A stretch of DNA of 11,089 bases from NCBI GenBank assembly GCA_015679605.1, contig JAAAVE010000474.1, positions 1 through 11,089 on the forward strand, written 5' to 3'. Below are positions 1 through 8,527 of this stretch, in pieces. How positions within the stretch are numbered: position 1 is the stretch's first letter; each line of letters opens with the position of its first letter. This DNA comes from Podila epigama (Eukaryota > Mortierellomycota > Mortierellomycetes > Mortierellales > Mortierellaceae). The notes below the pieces were generated by a model. That model did no database searches. It was not told where the DNA came from and saw only the letters and a program-made list of their open reading frames with translations. The translations under genes were made by a program, and so were the position numbers.

Positions 1-2999
1 TTCACTCACTAGCGATGTCCATTGTTCGCTCGAGATTATCAAGTCTTTGTTGCTGGCCAGCAAGGCGCACTTGAATATCTTTTCAAAGAACATTGTTAGC
101 ATCCTCGACTCGTTACTGGTCGACCTCTCAGACCTCGATATTGTACGTCATTGCCAAAACGTCTTTGCCTGTTTCTGTAGCATCCACGATGGTTCGACCC
201 TCAGTGTCGACCAAGAGTTTCGTACCATCTATGACCGTGTCGTCTCCCGCTTTGCAAGCATTGCCGTCCACAAAGGTGACAACGCAAACAGGTAACCAAA
301 AAAAAAAAGATGACTTCCCACCTTAAAGTGTCAAATATGTGAAATAGTACACCAAAATGAACATGGCTCTGTGTTGGTGTTATTTTCCTATCGAATCCCC
401 CATGTGCCTGTCTGTCAGTTCCTTCTCTTTCCCCCCCTCCACATTCCGTTTCCTCGTGCTCAACATAATTTAACAACCTATTTTGTTTTGGTTCTGCATG
501 CTCGTGCTTGTGTTTGTGCCTGTGTTTGTGGATTTTGCCCGTGCATTTGTCAAAAAAAAAAAAAAAAAGATATCGGATGATAGGGCTTCGCGCACTTGAG
601 GGAGTCGTGGCATCCAAAGCATTGTATGCATGCGACCACAAAGCGCAGTTGAACCTCGTGCTGCCCTCCATCATCGACACCTTGATTGACGCCAAGGATC
701 TTCTCCAGACTACAGTCTCAACGGAGCCCCATTCACTCTTGTCCGTCCGTCGGTCTGTCTCTATCCATGTTGCTGTCCACCCAGACAACGTTGTCAGTGA
801 CAGGGATGTTACAGCCGAGGCTATCCGCTGTCTCCACGCCTTGTTCAGCTCTCACAACGGTGCCAACGTCACCCTGGTCCTCGGTCTCACGTTCACATAC
901 ATGGATGAGCAAAAGCGCTGGTGGCCATCGGCCCTTGGTGTGGCCATCATCACTGCCATCGTCGGTGCCATCCTGCCCCAGTATCGCTATATGGTTGTGA
1001 ACGAGATCATTGGTCGAATGGATGGCAAAGATGCCTCCTCATTCACCCCGTCCGCCGTCCAAAAGCTCCAGCGAAAAGTGACCCTTGTCACCGCTCTAGA
1101 ATCGGTCCTTGTCTCGTCCATGTCGTTGATTGGCATGCCCGTGCTCGAGGTTCTGAGCTCGCTTCTCAATATCCTAATCCAGTCTCTGTCGCAGTCCACC
1201 CATATGTCCAATGGCGGAGAGGCAAGTCAATTGGGCGCCTTGGAGCTTGGTCTTCAGGAAGGATTGACAAGAAGCATTGGTAAAGCACAACACTCTATCT
1301 CTCTATCATTACTTCTCTTTTTCTCTTTTTATGTCATTTTCATGCTTGTCAAGGACAAGGATGCATTTTTTTGCCAAGTGATAATATCTACCTCTTCCTG
1401 ACCAAGTGTTTTGCTCATGCCATGATTTTCATACTTCCAGGCGGTCTCGCAACACATATCTACTATACCAACCAGATACCTCATATTATTTCTCATATTG
1501 TTGGCAAGTTGTCTTTCGAGATTGCAAAAGAACCCCAGCCAGATACTATGGAAGGCGTGCCAACGCCAATGTTCCACAAAGCTCTTTTGCAATGTCTTGT
1601 CGCCGTCATCAAGACAAGCAAGGACAACAGGCATCATGAAGCCAATTTCCATGGCACAGAAGTCTCTGCAGACTTGTTGGCACCGTGCCTCGGTCTCTTG
1701 CTGAATGCTCATGTCGAGGTCCGCACTGGTTTTGCTCAGGTCTTGGTAGAGTTCTTATCGACTGAGGATGATGAAGCAAACGATCTCTCTGACGACATGC
1801 CTGTTGTCCGAGCTCGCCTTCCGTCCGTCTCTGGAAGTGATCTCTACTTTCGCGCTCTGTCCCATGAGAAATTGCATGCCTATGCTCGCCTGCCGACTGC
1901 AACCCCTGCGGACGTGAATGCATTCTACAACATCTTCCGTGCCCTGTTTTCTCATTTTCTGGATGATGAATTCATCAGAGTTGTGCCTGTTCTCTTTTCA
2001 ATCCAAGAATGGTGCCTGGAATCTGAACAGGAGGGTCATGACGAAGGAGCTGATCTGGTCACCCGCAAACGCGCTGTAGCCGCAGCCATTGTTCAATACC
2101 TGCAACATGTTGTCACCTTCTTTGAGATGACTGCGCCTCAAGAGTACTTGGACAACATCAAATCTTCTAGAGAAAACGAGTTGCAGTGGGTTCAATGGGA
2201 GGACAATGGTGTTGTAAAGGCAAAGTGGGAGGCTGCTTCAGAGCCAACAAACCCAGTTCTGTCCCACCCTTTGGCCCGTGAGCATTTCGTGACCCTGTTG
2301 ACAACAAACTCGGATCGCCTCCGAGTCGGGGCCGAGCGTCTGGGTGCTGTCTACAATCCTGAATCACAGGCAGGTCTCTTGACAAGCCAGCATGGACGTG
2401 AGTACGGCAGTGGGGTCTTCCTTCCTGGGAGTCCCTTTGACACTGTCCGCGGAGGTCACCGGTCTGAGCGCAGTGCGGATAGTCGTATTCGAGTCTCGCG
2501 CCATTTGGGTGATTGGGCGTTGCCAAAGTTTATACCTTCTTCGTCCTCGGGTGACTTGACTTTTTCGTCTGACGAATCTGCGACGAGTGAGACGGCTAAC
2601 AATGACGATGCTAACAACGCGCTTTCTCCTGGAGCTGGAGCTGGAGCCGGAGCGGTAGGGGGCATTTATGGCACCAAGCGTATTGGTGTAGATACACTCA
2701 AGGCGGCGTTGGCGGCAGCTACGGCACAGGCTGTCGCAGCAGCATATGGTACTGACTCGACGGGGTCTAATACTGTCAGCAAAGGGGGCGATACCTTGCC
2801 CATCTCTGTTCAAAGGCATCCATCAGCCTCTGTACAGGCACACACCTGGCGGAAGCATATGACTGGTAGCTCTGTGAGTACAATGGCGTCCACTCTGGCA
2901 TCGTCGCGACCTGACCTGGCCGATATCCTGAATACTATTCAGACCAACAATGCGACCACGACAGCTCCTCGGATGTCAATGGTTGTTCCTCCTTACTAA
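1..2999 (+). CDS. EFR3: EFR3-like plasma-membrane scaffold for PI4-kinase, 5'-truncated by window edge
   Basis: Three visible exons: 2-291, 570-1279 and 1441-2999 (TAA 2997-2999). They join in frame to 852 residues, open at the left edge, so roughly the first 100 residues and the start are missing. Efr3 proteins are helical HEAT/armadillo-like scaffolds that hold the PI4-kinase Stt4/PI4KA complex at the plasma membrane. Recognition rests on family blocks: HDGSTLSVDQEF in exon 1, the spliced segment IGLRALEGVVASKALYA, and GLATHIYYTNQIP across the second junction. All three match the Efr3 armadillo region. The last 300 or so residues look disordered (Ser/Asp/Asn-rich, then a Gly-Ala run near 2630-2655, then an Ala-rich stretch), as in fungal Efr3 tails. 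The N-terminal lipidation/basic patch used for membrane anchoring would lie outside the window. Intron 1 (292-569) ends in a 17-A run before AG. Intron 2 (1280-1440) ends in TTCCAG. Identity is secure; exact junctions are inferred. Confidence 0.92.
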
Positions 3000-3017
3000 A
3001 TGATTGCGCTTTTTACT

Positions 3018-3096
3018 GGGTGCACTTGCTAATAAGACACTTGCTAACGGGTGCACTTGCTAATGGGAGCACTTGTTAATGGGTGCACTTGCTAAT
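3018..3096 (+). repeat. Five-unit 15-16 bp minisatellite in EFR3 3'UTR
   Basis: Units at 3018-3033, 3034-3048, 3049-3064, 3065-3080 and 3081-3096 follow the pattern GGGTGCACTTGCTAAT. Units 1, 3 and 5 are identical, unit 4 differs at two positions, and unit 2 is one base shorter and more diverged. The array begins 19 bp after the stop codon. Its final AAT overlaps an AATAAA. Confidence 0.93.
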
Positions 3097-3099
3097 AAA
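3094..3099 (+). terminator. Putative polyadenylation signal of EFR3
   Basis: A canonical AATAAA lies 95 bp after the EFR3 stop and is followed by TGTA (3101-3104), an arrangement usual for 3'-end formation. It overlaps the last minisatellite unit. No transcript evidence is available here. Confidence 0.5.
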
Positions 3100-3530
3100 A
3101 TGTACGTCTCTTTCATCTATCATGATAACAACCTTTTCACTTTGCATGTGTGTCATCTTTTGAGTATTATTTCAAGTGTTTGAGTGATGCTGTAATGCGT
3201 TGGATGACAGTCAGGCAATGGATGATAAACGTGTTCGTTGCTGATGTGTCACACTTGGACACACTTGGATCCATGGTTCCGTTGGAGATCATATATTTTT
3301 CGACTGTTTTCTGATCAAAGTGGGCTTATGAGTCGAGTCGTGCATTGGACCCGTTGGATCGACAAGTGTCCCAAATTTGGTCACACTGCAGATTATTCAC
3401 ACAGCACACAGCATACAGCATACACACACAAAAAAAAAAACAACTTTTAAGAACCATTTCCTTTTTGTTTTTTTACTTTCATCTTTTTCCATTCAATCCT
3501 CATCCACCTAAAACTAAACCCATACCAAAA
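3100..3530 (+). promoter_or_regulatory. Intergenic region between EFR3 and the Ngl2-like gene
   Basis: No coding signal is seen. It holds two adjacent copies of CACACTTGGA near 3250-3269, a TATA-like CATATATTTTT near 3290-3300, a CArG box at 3371-3380, a CA-rich stretch at about 3398-3430 and a strongly CT-rich tract at 3457-3495 just before the coding start. CT-rich blocks close to the transcription start are common in fungal promoters, so the last part is read as core promoter plus leader. Confidence 0.6.
3371..3380. promoter_or_regulatory. Consensus CArG box upstream of Ngl2-like gene
   Basis: The sequence CCAAATTTGG fits CC(A/T)6GG exactly, the site bound by SRF-type MADS-box factors. 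It is a perfect palindrome, flanked by AGTGT on the left and ACACT on the right, which extends the dyad with a one-base asymmetry. It lies about 150 bp before the coding start. Binding is inference. Confidence 0.45.
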
Positions 3531-5791
3531 ATGACTCGTCCTCATCGACGCATGATCCCATTGCCGGATGCACAGGCACTCACTCAAGGGCCTGACGCCA
3601 TTCACCTTCGCAAGAAGAAGGATCGCTTCTTGTTCATGACATACAATGTAACAAAAACACACACTCTCTATATTCTCCAAACAACACTACATTCACAAAC
3701 GTGGCCCGCACTCACCACGTCTCCCCCCCTACTCATAATGAAAAAATCCTTTACCTCTCTATCTTCTTCAATTAGCTATTGGCCCAAGCACTTGTTCGTC
3801 GTGACATGTTCCCTCAAGCAAGTCAAAAGGCACTGCGTTGGAAGTTTCGTAAACAAAACCTTTTACAAGAATTGTTTGAGTTCGGACCAGATCTGGCATG
3901 TCTACAAGAAGTCGATTTCTGGGAGGAAACATATCTACCTGCCTTGACAAAGGCTGGCTACGAAACAGCCTACTACAAGAATATGAGCAAGAAACATGGT
4001 TGTGCCATCATTTGGCGCAAGAGTCGGTAAGGCTTTTTTTTTTTGTCGTTGTAGTTCCTTTCTTCAACTCTACCCACGCCCTAAAAAACATTGGCTTTAA
4101 CATCCTCTTTACATTCTACAATATTAATCATAATAATATTTCTCAGGTTTGAAAAAGTTGATCAACAGACTTTGGAGTACGATGAACATGGTCAGCCAAC
4201 ATTCACAACCGGCAATATTGGTCTAATGGTCGCTCTGAAGCCAGCTGTGGCCTCCACCGAGAACCCAGATCCAAATGCAGATATGCTCCTCCCCGAAGAA
4301 GAAGAAGAAGAAGAAGAAGAAGGCGATCATGCAGGCCACTCGAACGCTGGATCGGACCAGAACCAATTTAACCTCGATATTCCTGGAGGTATCTTGGTCG
4401 CCACTGTAAGATCTTTTTTTTCTTTCTTTTTCTTTTGTATTGAATGGCTTTTGTAATGGCATCCTTTTTTTTTACTTTGACCTAATATCTTGTTTATTCC
4501 TCATGGCTTTCCAATGCAACGAAAAAAAAGACACACTTGTTCTGGCGACCAGATGGCTCCTACGAGCGTCTTCGCCAAGCCGCCATCTTTCAAGAAAAGG
4601 TTAACGAGTGGAACAAACATCTGAACTACACGGTTCTCATCGGCGGAGGTAAAAAACAAAGAAAAGAGAGAGAGGGACAAATGTATTTTTTCTTTACTGT
4701 TCCCAAAAAAAAAAAAAAGAGAATGCCACCAACGTTACTAACATCGTTGCTCGTTTTAAGACTTTAATACCACTCCACGCGATGCTGCTTACAGAGCCAT
4801 GACTAGGAACCAAATGTCACCTACTCAGATCCAAGACCTCAACAACTGGCTTGTAACTGAAGTCACTCGCGTTCAAGAACAGGCCAAAGCCGAGAGTGAA
4901 GCTGCTGCTCAGAACAAAGATGAAGCCAACACCGATGATACCCTTGCCCCTACCGCTGGTGCTGGAGCAGAGTCCGATTCTGTGGACCAGTTGACCTCTC
5001 AGACTGAGAACTTGGCCCTCAACGGCAAGCCTAAAACTAATGCTTCCAAGAAGGACTCGGAGCCATTCGTGGCGACCATTGATCGTCCTTACCGAGCTGC
5101 ACCTTCTGGTATCAAGCTACCTGTCATCGTCAAGCAGAATGGTAACAAGGACAATGCCCTTCCGACGGAAGCAGCAACACAATCTTCGTCATCATCATCA
5201 TCATCGCCACCGCCTACCATTATGGACTCCAAAGACTTTGCCAAAAACCATGATCCCAAGATCAAAGATCTGGCCAAGAAACTTGCAGCGGGATCAAAAG
5301 CAAGTGAAGGAGGTGAAAAGGCCAAGTCAAGTACTGAAGACGCTCCTGTGATCGCACCTTTGGAGGCGTTTACTCGTCCACAGGACCTGCTGGCCAAGGT
5401 CGAATCATACCCACGTTGCATCAGCATCTATAGTCAGTATGAAGCTCTCACGGCCGAGCATAATCTGAACGATAATGTCAACACTAAGGATAATACCCCT
5501 GTTGACGAAAAGACGCCTGAAGCCAAACTAGCCGAGACCACAGCAACCAAGGCGCGGACTGAACATACACACGGTGAACCAGTCTACACCAACTATGCAA
5601 CCTGGTTCAAGGATTGCCTAGACTATGTATATCTCTATGACCAGCCACGGAACAGCCAAGGCGCCAGACTCGTCCCTCTAAAGTTACTCGAAATCCCTCA
5701 TGTTTCTTACATGGGTGTCGGTTTGCCGGACGAGAACTTTTCAAGTGATCACTTTTGTCTCCTCGTAGAGTTTGCGATCCTTGCCAAGTAG
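3531..5791 (+). CDS. NGL2: Ngl2-type RNA exonuclease (EEP fold, Ccr4/nocturnin-related)
   Basis: Five exons: 3531-3647, 3776-4026, 4147-4405, 4531-4648 and 4761-5791, giving 591 residues. Mg-dependent EEP-fold nucleases of this group remove 3' nucleotides from RNA; yeast Ngl2 trims 5.8S rRNA precursors. Visible active-site blocks in order: MTYNLLAQ (36-43, Asn39), LQEVDFW (82-88, Glu84), TTHLFWRPDGS (209-219, His211), GGDFN (247-251, Asp249 and Asn251), LDYVYLYD (535-542, Asp536) and SDHF (577-580, Asp578-His579). All the expected catalytic residues are present once introns are removed; GDFN itself is split by intron 4. The block CISIYSQYEAL matches Ngl2 rather than Ccr4, and no leucine-rich repeats precede the domain. 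Unusual are a nine-Glu run (173-181) and a low-complexity insert between GDFN and the C-terminal blocks. Intron 4 carries a perfect TACTAAC branch site at 4736-4742. The start has A at -3 (ACCAAAAATG). Substrate is inferred from family. Confidence 0.9.
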
Positions 5792-5977
5792 AAAAAATAA
5801 AAAAGCACTTGTTAGAGCAGGATGTGAATTATTAAAAAAAGATACAGAATAGATGGATACATGTTTCCATTCCATTTTCAATCCTTCTCTTTCATTACGT
5901 GGACCACCATCAAAAAAATAACTATTTTTTTAATTTTCCAAATTCTTTTTTTTTTATCATCAACTTCTCTCTTTTTT
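5792..5977. other. 186 bp convergent intergenic segment (two 3' ends)
   Basis: It separates the stops of the Ngl2-like gene (+) and eIF3g (-). It is A/T-rich, with long T runs on the + strand near 5946-5980 that read as A-rich 3'-end signals for the minus-strand gene. The two 3'UTRs probably overlap. No gene is seen here. Confidence 0.6.
5796..5801 (+). terminator. Putative polyadenylation signal of Ngl2-like gene
   Basis: AATAAA begins five bases after the TAG stop. That is very close, so a later A-rich signal could be used instead. It is followed directly by GCACTTGTTA (5805-5814), a 10-mer also found in the EFR3 3'UTR repeat. Confidence 0.35.
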
Positions 5978-7877
5978 TTAAGCAGAGGACTTTGCCCATT
6001 CAACACGGAGAATCAAGTTATCATAACCACGTCCGTCAATAGCCTCCTGTGCACGCTGAGCATCCTCACGCATCGTGAACGAAACAAAGGCAAAGCCCTT
6101 GCAAGCACCCGTCTCGCGGTCACGCGCCAAGAATACACGCGAAATATGACCGAAACGCTTGAACAACTCGCTAACATCGGCCTCAGTCGCATCCTCCGAC
6201 AAGTTTGTGACACGGAGCGTAGGCTGCTCATCACGCTTCTCGCGCTGACCATCGCCTCCAGCAGGTCCCTTGTTGGCGCCTGCGCGCATATGGGGTGCAA
6301 TGTACTTGGATCCTGCAGCTTGCTCGGCTTCGGGTGCTGATAGGAATAAAATTTGATTTGGCCAGAAATGCAATAAATATGATTAGTCTTTGAGCATTTC
6401 ACCAAAAGAAGAAGATAGCAAAGTGAAAAAAAAACAACAACAACAACAAGCATATATAAATGCATCCATCGATATCATACCAGCCTCCTCGGCAGGAGCA
6501 GGGGTAGCGGCAGCGTCTTCCATGCCCAAGGAATCCTTGTAGGGACATTTGGTGGTGAAATGGTCGCCCTTGCAGATACGGCACAGAATCTTCTTGTTCT
6601 GCAACTGTGCCTTCATGGCCTCGTGCTTATCATCAACCTCAGGAGCAATCTACAAAAATAAATAGGTAAATTCAAAGACACTTTAGAAAAAAAAAAAAGC
6701 CAACTGATTCTCCTCATCGTGTTCCTCGTCTTCTTCTTTTGCCCAATAAAGTATAGAAAGAAGAACGAGAATAGAAAAGAAAATGAAGCCCCATAATACC
6801 TGGCCAGTCGAGGAGAGCTTAAGTTTGATGTTATCGCCAACGTTGGTGGTCGCTGGGTTGGGTCCTGGAGGGCTCATCTTTTCCTTTCCAAACTTGGGCC
6901 ATTTCTAACAAAGGGACGAAATGTGCGAAAAAATTGGGAACATATGGTTAAGCTCGGTAATTCACTCTTTCCATCATTTTCTTTATAAGCTATTTTTCTT
7001 TCTTTTTTTTTACCTTGCGGGCAGCAACAGCCTTGTTCACGACATCGTGAATCAGCTTCTTCTGAGTGCGGCGGGTAACCTATCAAGCAGGGAATGGCCA
7101 AGAAAGACATAGGGAGTGACAACAAAAGAACGCTTAGTCATGACAATGGTATAACACCTACAAGCTAGTGTTTGCACGACAATCCAACGGTTCATCCATC
7201 CGCATTTGCCGATTTTAACAGAAAGAAGCGGTCTTAAGAGAGAAGAAAAAAGAAGAAGAAAAAAAGACGTGTATCCAGTAGTTCCTGAGGAGAATATGTA
7301 GCGCTCTTCACGTTGCAAAACAATGTTTGTTTCCTCGGGCTGCAAAAACAGTGAAGACACAACAAAACAATAAACCCATCTTTTTTTTTCTTGTATCAAA
7401 AAAGGCGCATTTGGGAAAAGAAAGCGTCAAAGTACGATGATTGATACGATATTAACGTCTCTTCTTTCTTCCCAAGCCTAGATAAACGTGAGAGCACACT
7501 TTTGCCAAGTTCCTGATGTTGTTTGCTGACGGCTGTAGTATAGTAGTGGCAAAGTGATTGTTGACCTTCCTCCATTCCACCCGGGTGGGGTCGATCCTGA
7601 TCTGCTCGTGACGATGATACTCCTCCTGATGAAAGACCGGTTTGGTCAAGGTAACAATGAAGAAAATGGCCAAAACCAAGAGTGTGTAGATCGTAAAAAT
7701 AAAAAATAATAAGCGCCCAGGACCCCGCCCAAAGAGAAAAAGTAAAAAAAGTACCTTGACTTTCTTGCCATCCTCGTTGGTTCTGTATTCGATGGTGGTG
7801 GTAATGCCATTGGCGTCGGTGAATGACTGAGGGAGCTCGTCGCCGTCAACCTCGTCGGCCCAGTTTGTGGAAGGCAT
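5978..7877 (-). CDS. TIF35: Translation initiation factor eIF3 subunit g
   Basis: Five exons read from high to low coordinate: 7877-7755, 7079-7014, 6904-6800, 6649-6481 and 6336-5978, giving 273 residues (yeast Tif35 is 274). eIF3g is an RNA-binding subunit of cytoplasmic eIF3, contacts eIF3i/eIF3b, and supports scanning and reinitiation. The N-terminal part has the family segment YRTNEDGKKVKVTRR (31-45), then VNKAVAARKKWPKFGKE, PPGPNPATT and a CX2CX3HX4C zinc knuckle (C121, C124, H128, C133) followed by PYKD. The C-terminal RRM has RNP2 LRVTNL (195-200) and RNP1 KGFAFVSF (234-241), ending NLILRVEWAK, typical of eIF3g. Three of the four introns are in phase 0. Intron 1 (7080-7754, 675 bp) is several times longer than the rest. 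The start was chosen because it gives the family N-terminus MPSTNWADEVD with ATCACATC just upstream. Identity is very secure. Confidence 0.95.
7080..7754 (-). other. Long first intron of eIF3g with GC-rich, inverted-repeat content
   Basis: At 675 bp this is the largest intron in the window. The flanking exons join in phase 0 to give the family sequence KKVK-VTRR, so the whole interval must be removed for normal eIF3g. Inside are an inverted repeat (7497-7507 with 7547-7556, ten pairs and one bulge), a perfect 12-bp palindrome CCACCCGGGTGG (7577-7588), and two stretches with exon-like composition (about 7560-7640 and 7285-7345). The latter follows a good 3' splice site on the minus strand (CTGTTTTTGCAG). 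No known RNA family is recognised. Confidence 0.6.
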
Positions 7878-8239
7878 GATGTGATGATGTGATGTGGAAG
7901 AGGTTAAAAAAAAATTAGGATGCGATCTTTTGTTTTCTTTTTTTTTTCTGTTACTGTGATCCCACCCTCCACTCCACAGCAAAAGGGAGAAAAAATTGCA
8001 CCGGTTTGCTGCGTCCTTTTTATTATTTTCATTTCCCCTCTTTAATTTGCAAAGAGGCGCAGTATATGCGATTTCTCAGGATCCAAAGTCATGTGAGATG
8101 AACCACACCCTCTTTAATTGTGTCAAGTGGCCGAATTTGGGAAAAATCTCGTTTTTGCAAGCCCAGTTGAGAAAAGGGTTGATCAACTTCTACATTCCTC
8201 CACCCATCACATCCTCTGTTCACATTCACATATCACATC
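7878..8239. promoter_or_regulatory. Shared divergent promoter of eIF3g (-) and ISD11 (+)
   Basis: These 362 bp separate two start codons pointing apart. Visible elements: a 12-mer direct repeat CCCTCTTTAATT at 8036-8047 and 8108-8119; a 7-bp inverted repeat CCTCTTT/AAAGAGG (8037-8043, 8051-8057) overlapping the first copy; a CArG-like CCGAATTTGG at 8131-8140; and the palindrome GTTGATCAAC at 8178-8187. Each start codon is preceded by ATCACATC. No ORF here looks real. Confidence 0.7.
8037..8057. repeat. Small inverted repeat in divergent promoter
   Basis: Arms CCTCTTT (8037-8043) and AAAGAGG (8051-8057) are perfectly complementary with a 7-base spacer. The left arm is also part of the direct repeat CCCTCTTTAATT that recurs at 8108-8119. 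Confidence 0.6.
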
Positions 8240-8527
8240 ATGGCCACTCCTGCTACTCGCTCCCAGGTCCTCGCCCTGTACCGCTCGCTGCTCCATCACT
8301 CTTCCAAGTTTGCTGCATACAACTTTCGCGACTATGCAGTCCGTCGTACTCGCGATGCCTTCCACGCCGCCAAGAATGAACAGGACCCAACAAAGATCCA
8401 GGCCTTGATTGCAGATGCAGAGAAACAACTTCAAATCGTCAAACGCCAATCCCTCATCTCTCAGCTCTACAGTGGTGAAAAGCTTGTCGTCGAGACCAAG
8501 CACCAAAAGGTTCTTCGAAAGCATTAA
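8240..8527 (+). CDS. ISD11: Isd11/LYRM4, LYR-motif subunit of the mitochondrial cysteine desulfurase complex
   Basis: A single uninterrupted frame of 95 residues, close to human LYRM4 (91). Isd11 binds and stabilises the cysteine desulfurase Nfs1 in the mitochondrial matrix together with acyl carrier protein, allowing sulfur transfer to the Isu scaffold for Fe-S cluster assembly. The defining Leu-Tyr-Arg is at 13-15 within RSQVLALYRSLL. It is followed by the family block AAYNFRDYAVRRTRDAF and a C-terminal QLYSGEKLVVE equivalent to QLYSTDKLIIE of LYRM4. The predicted fold is three helices whose interior holds the acyl-phosphopantetheine chain of ACP. No cleavable presequence is obvious, which is normal for this small protein. 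The start ATCACATCATGG has G at +4, and no upstream in-frame methionine would extend it with family similarity. It shares its promoter with eIF3g. Lack of introns contrasts with its neighbours. An unrelated LYR protein is unlikely given similarity along the whole length. Confidence 0.96.
   Translation: MATPATRSQVLALYRSLLHHSSKFAAYNFRDYAVRRTRDAFHAAKNEQDPTKIQALIADAEKQLQIVKRQSLISQLYSGEKLVVETKHQKVLRKH

Noticed and set aside
201-788. Long minus-strand ORF opposite EFR3 exons 1-2.
   Set aside because: Antisense shadow of a gene with clear family similarity; it reads through the A17 intron tract as a phenylalanine run.
2364-2819. 151-residue minus-strand ORF opposite the EFR3 tail.
   Set aside because: Arg/Ser-rich shadow of a low-complexity coding region; no recognisable protein features.
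5861-6340. 159-residue + strand ORF opposite eIF3g exon 5.
   Set aside because: Antisense to the well-identified RRM-coding exon, beginning in T-rich 3'UTR.
7532-7602. tRNA-like promoter boxes (TGGCAAAGTGATTG and GGGGTCGATCC) on the + strand.
   Set aside because: The B-box match is imperfect, the putative T-arm does not pair, and no acceptor stem forms. Not a tRNA.
7452-7877. Open frame running from eIF3g exon 1 through the first intron (141 residues) with a hydrophobic stretch.
   Set aside because: The hydrophobic part comes from T-rich intron sequence (Phe/Leu codons). Splicing 7755 to 7079 restores the family sequence exactly, so this is at most an intron-retention product.
4153-8187. 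Palindrome GTTGATCAAC found both in Ngl2-like exon 3 (about 4157-4166) and in the divergent promoter (8178-8187).
   Set aside because: One copy is coding sequence (V-D-Q), so shared regulation is unlikely; a chance match is the simpler reading.
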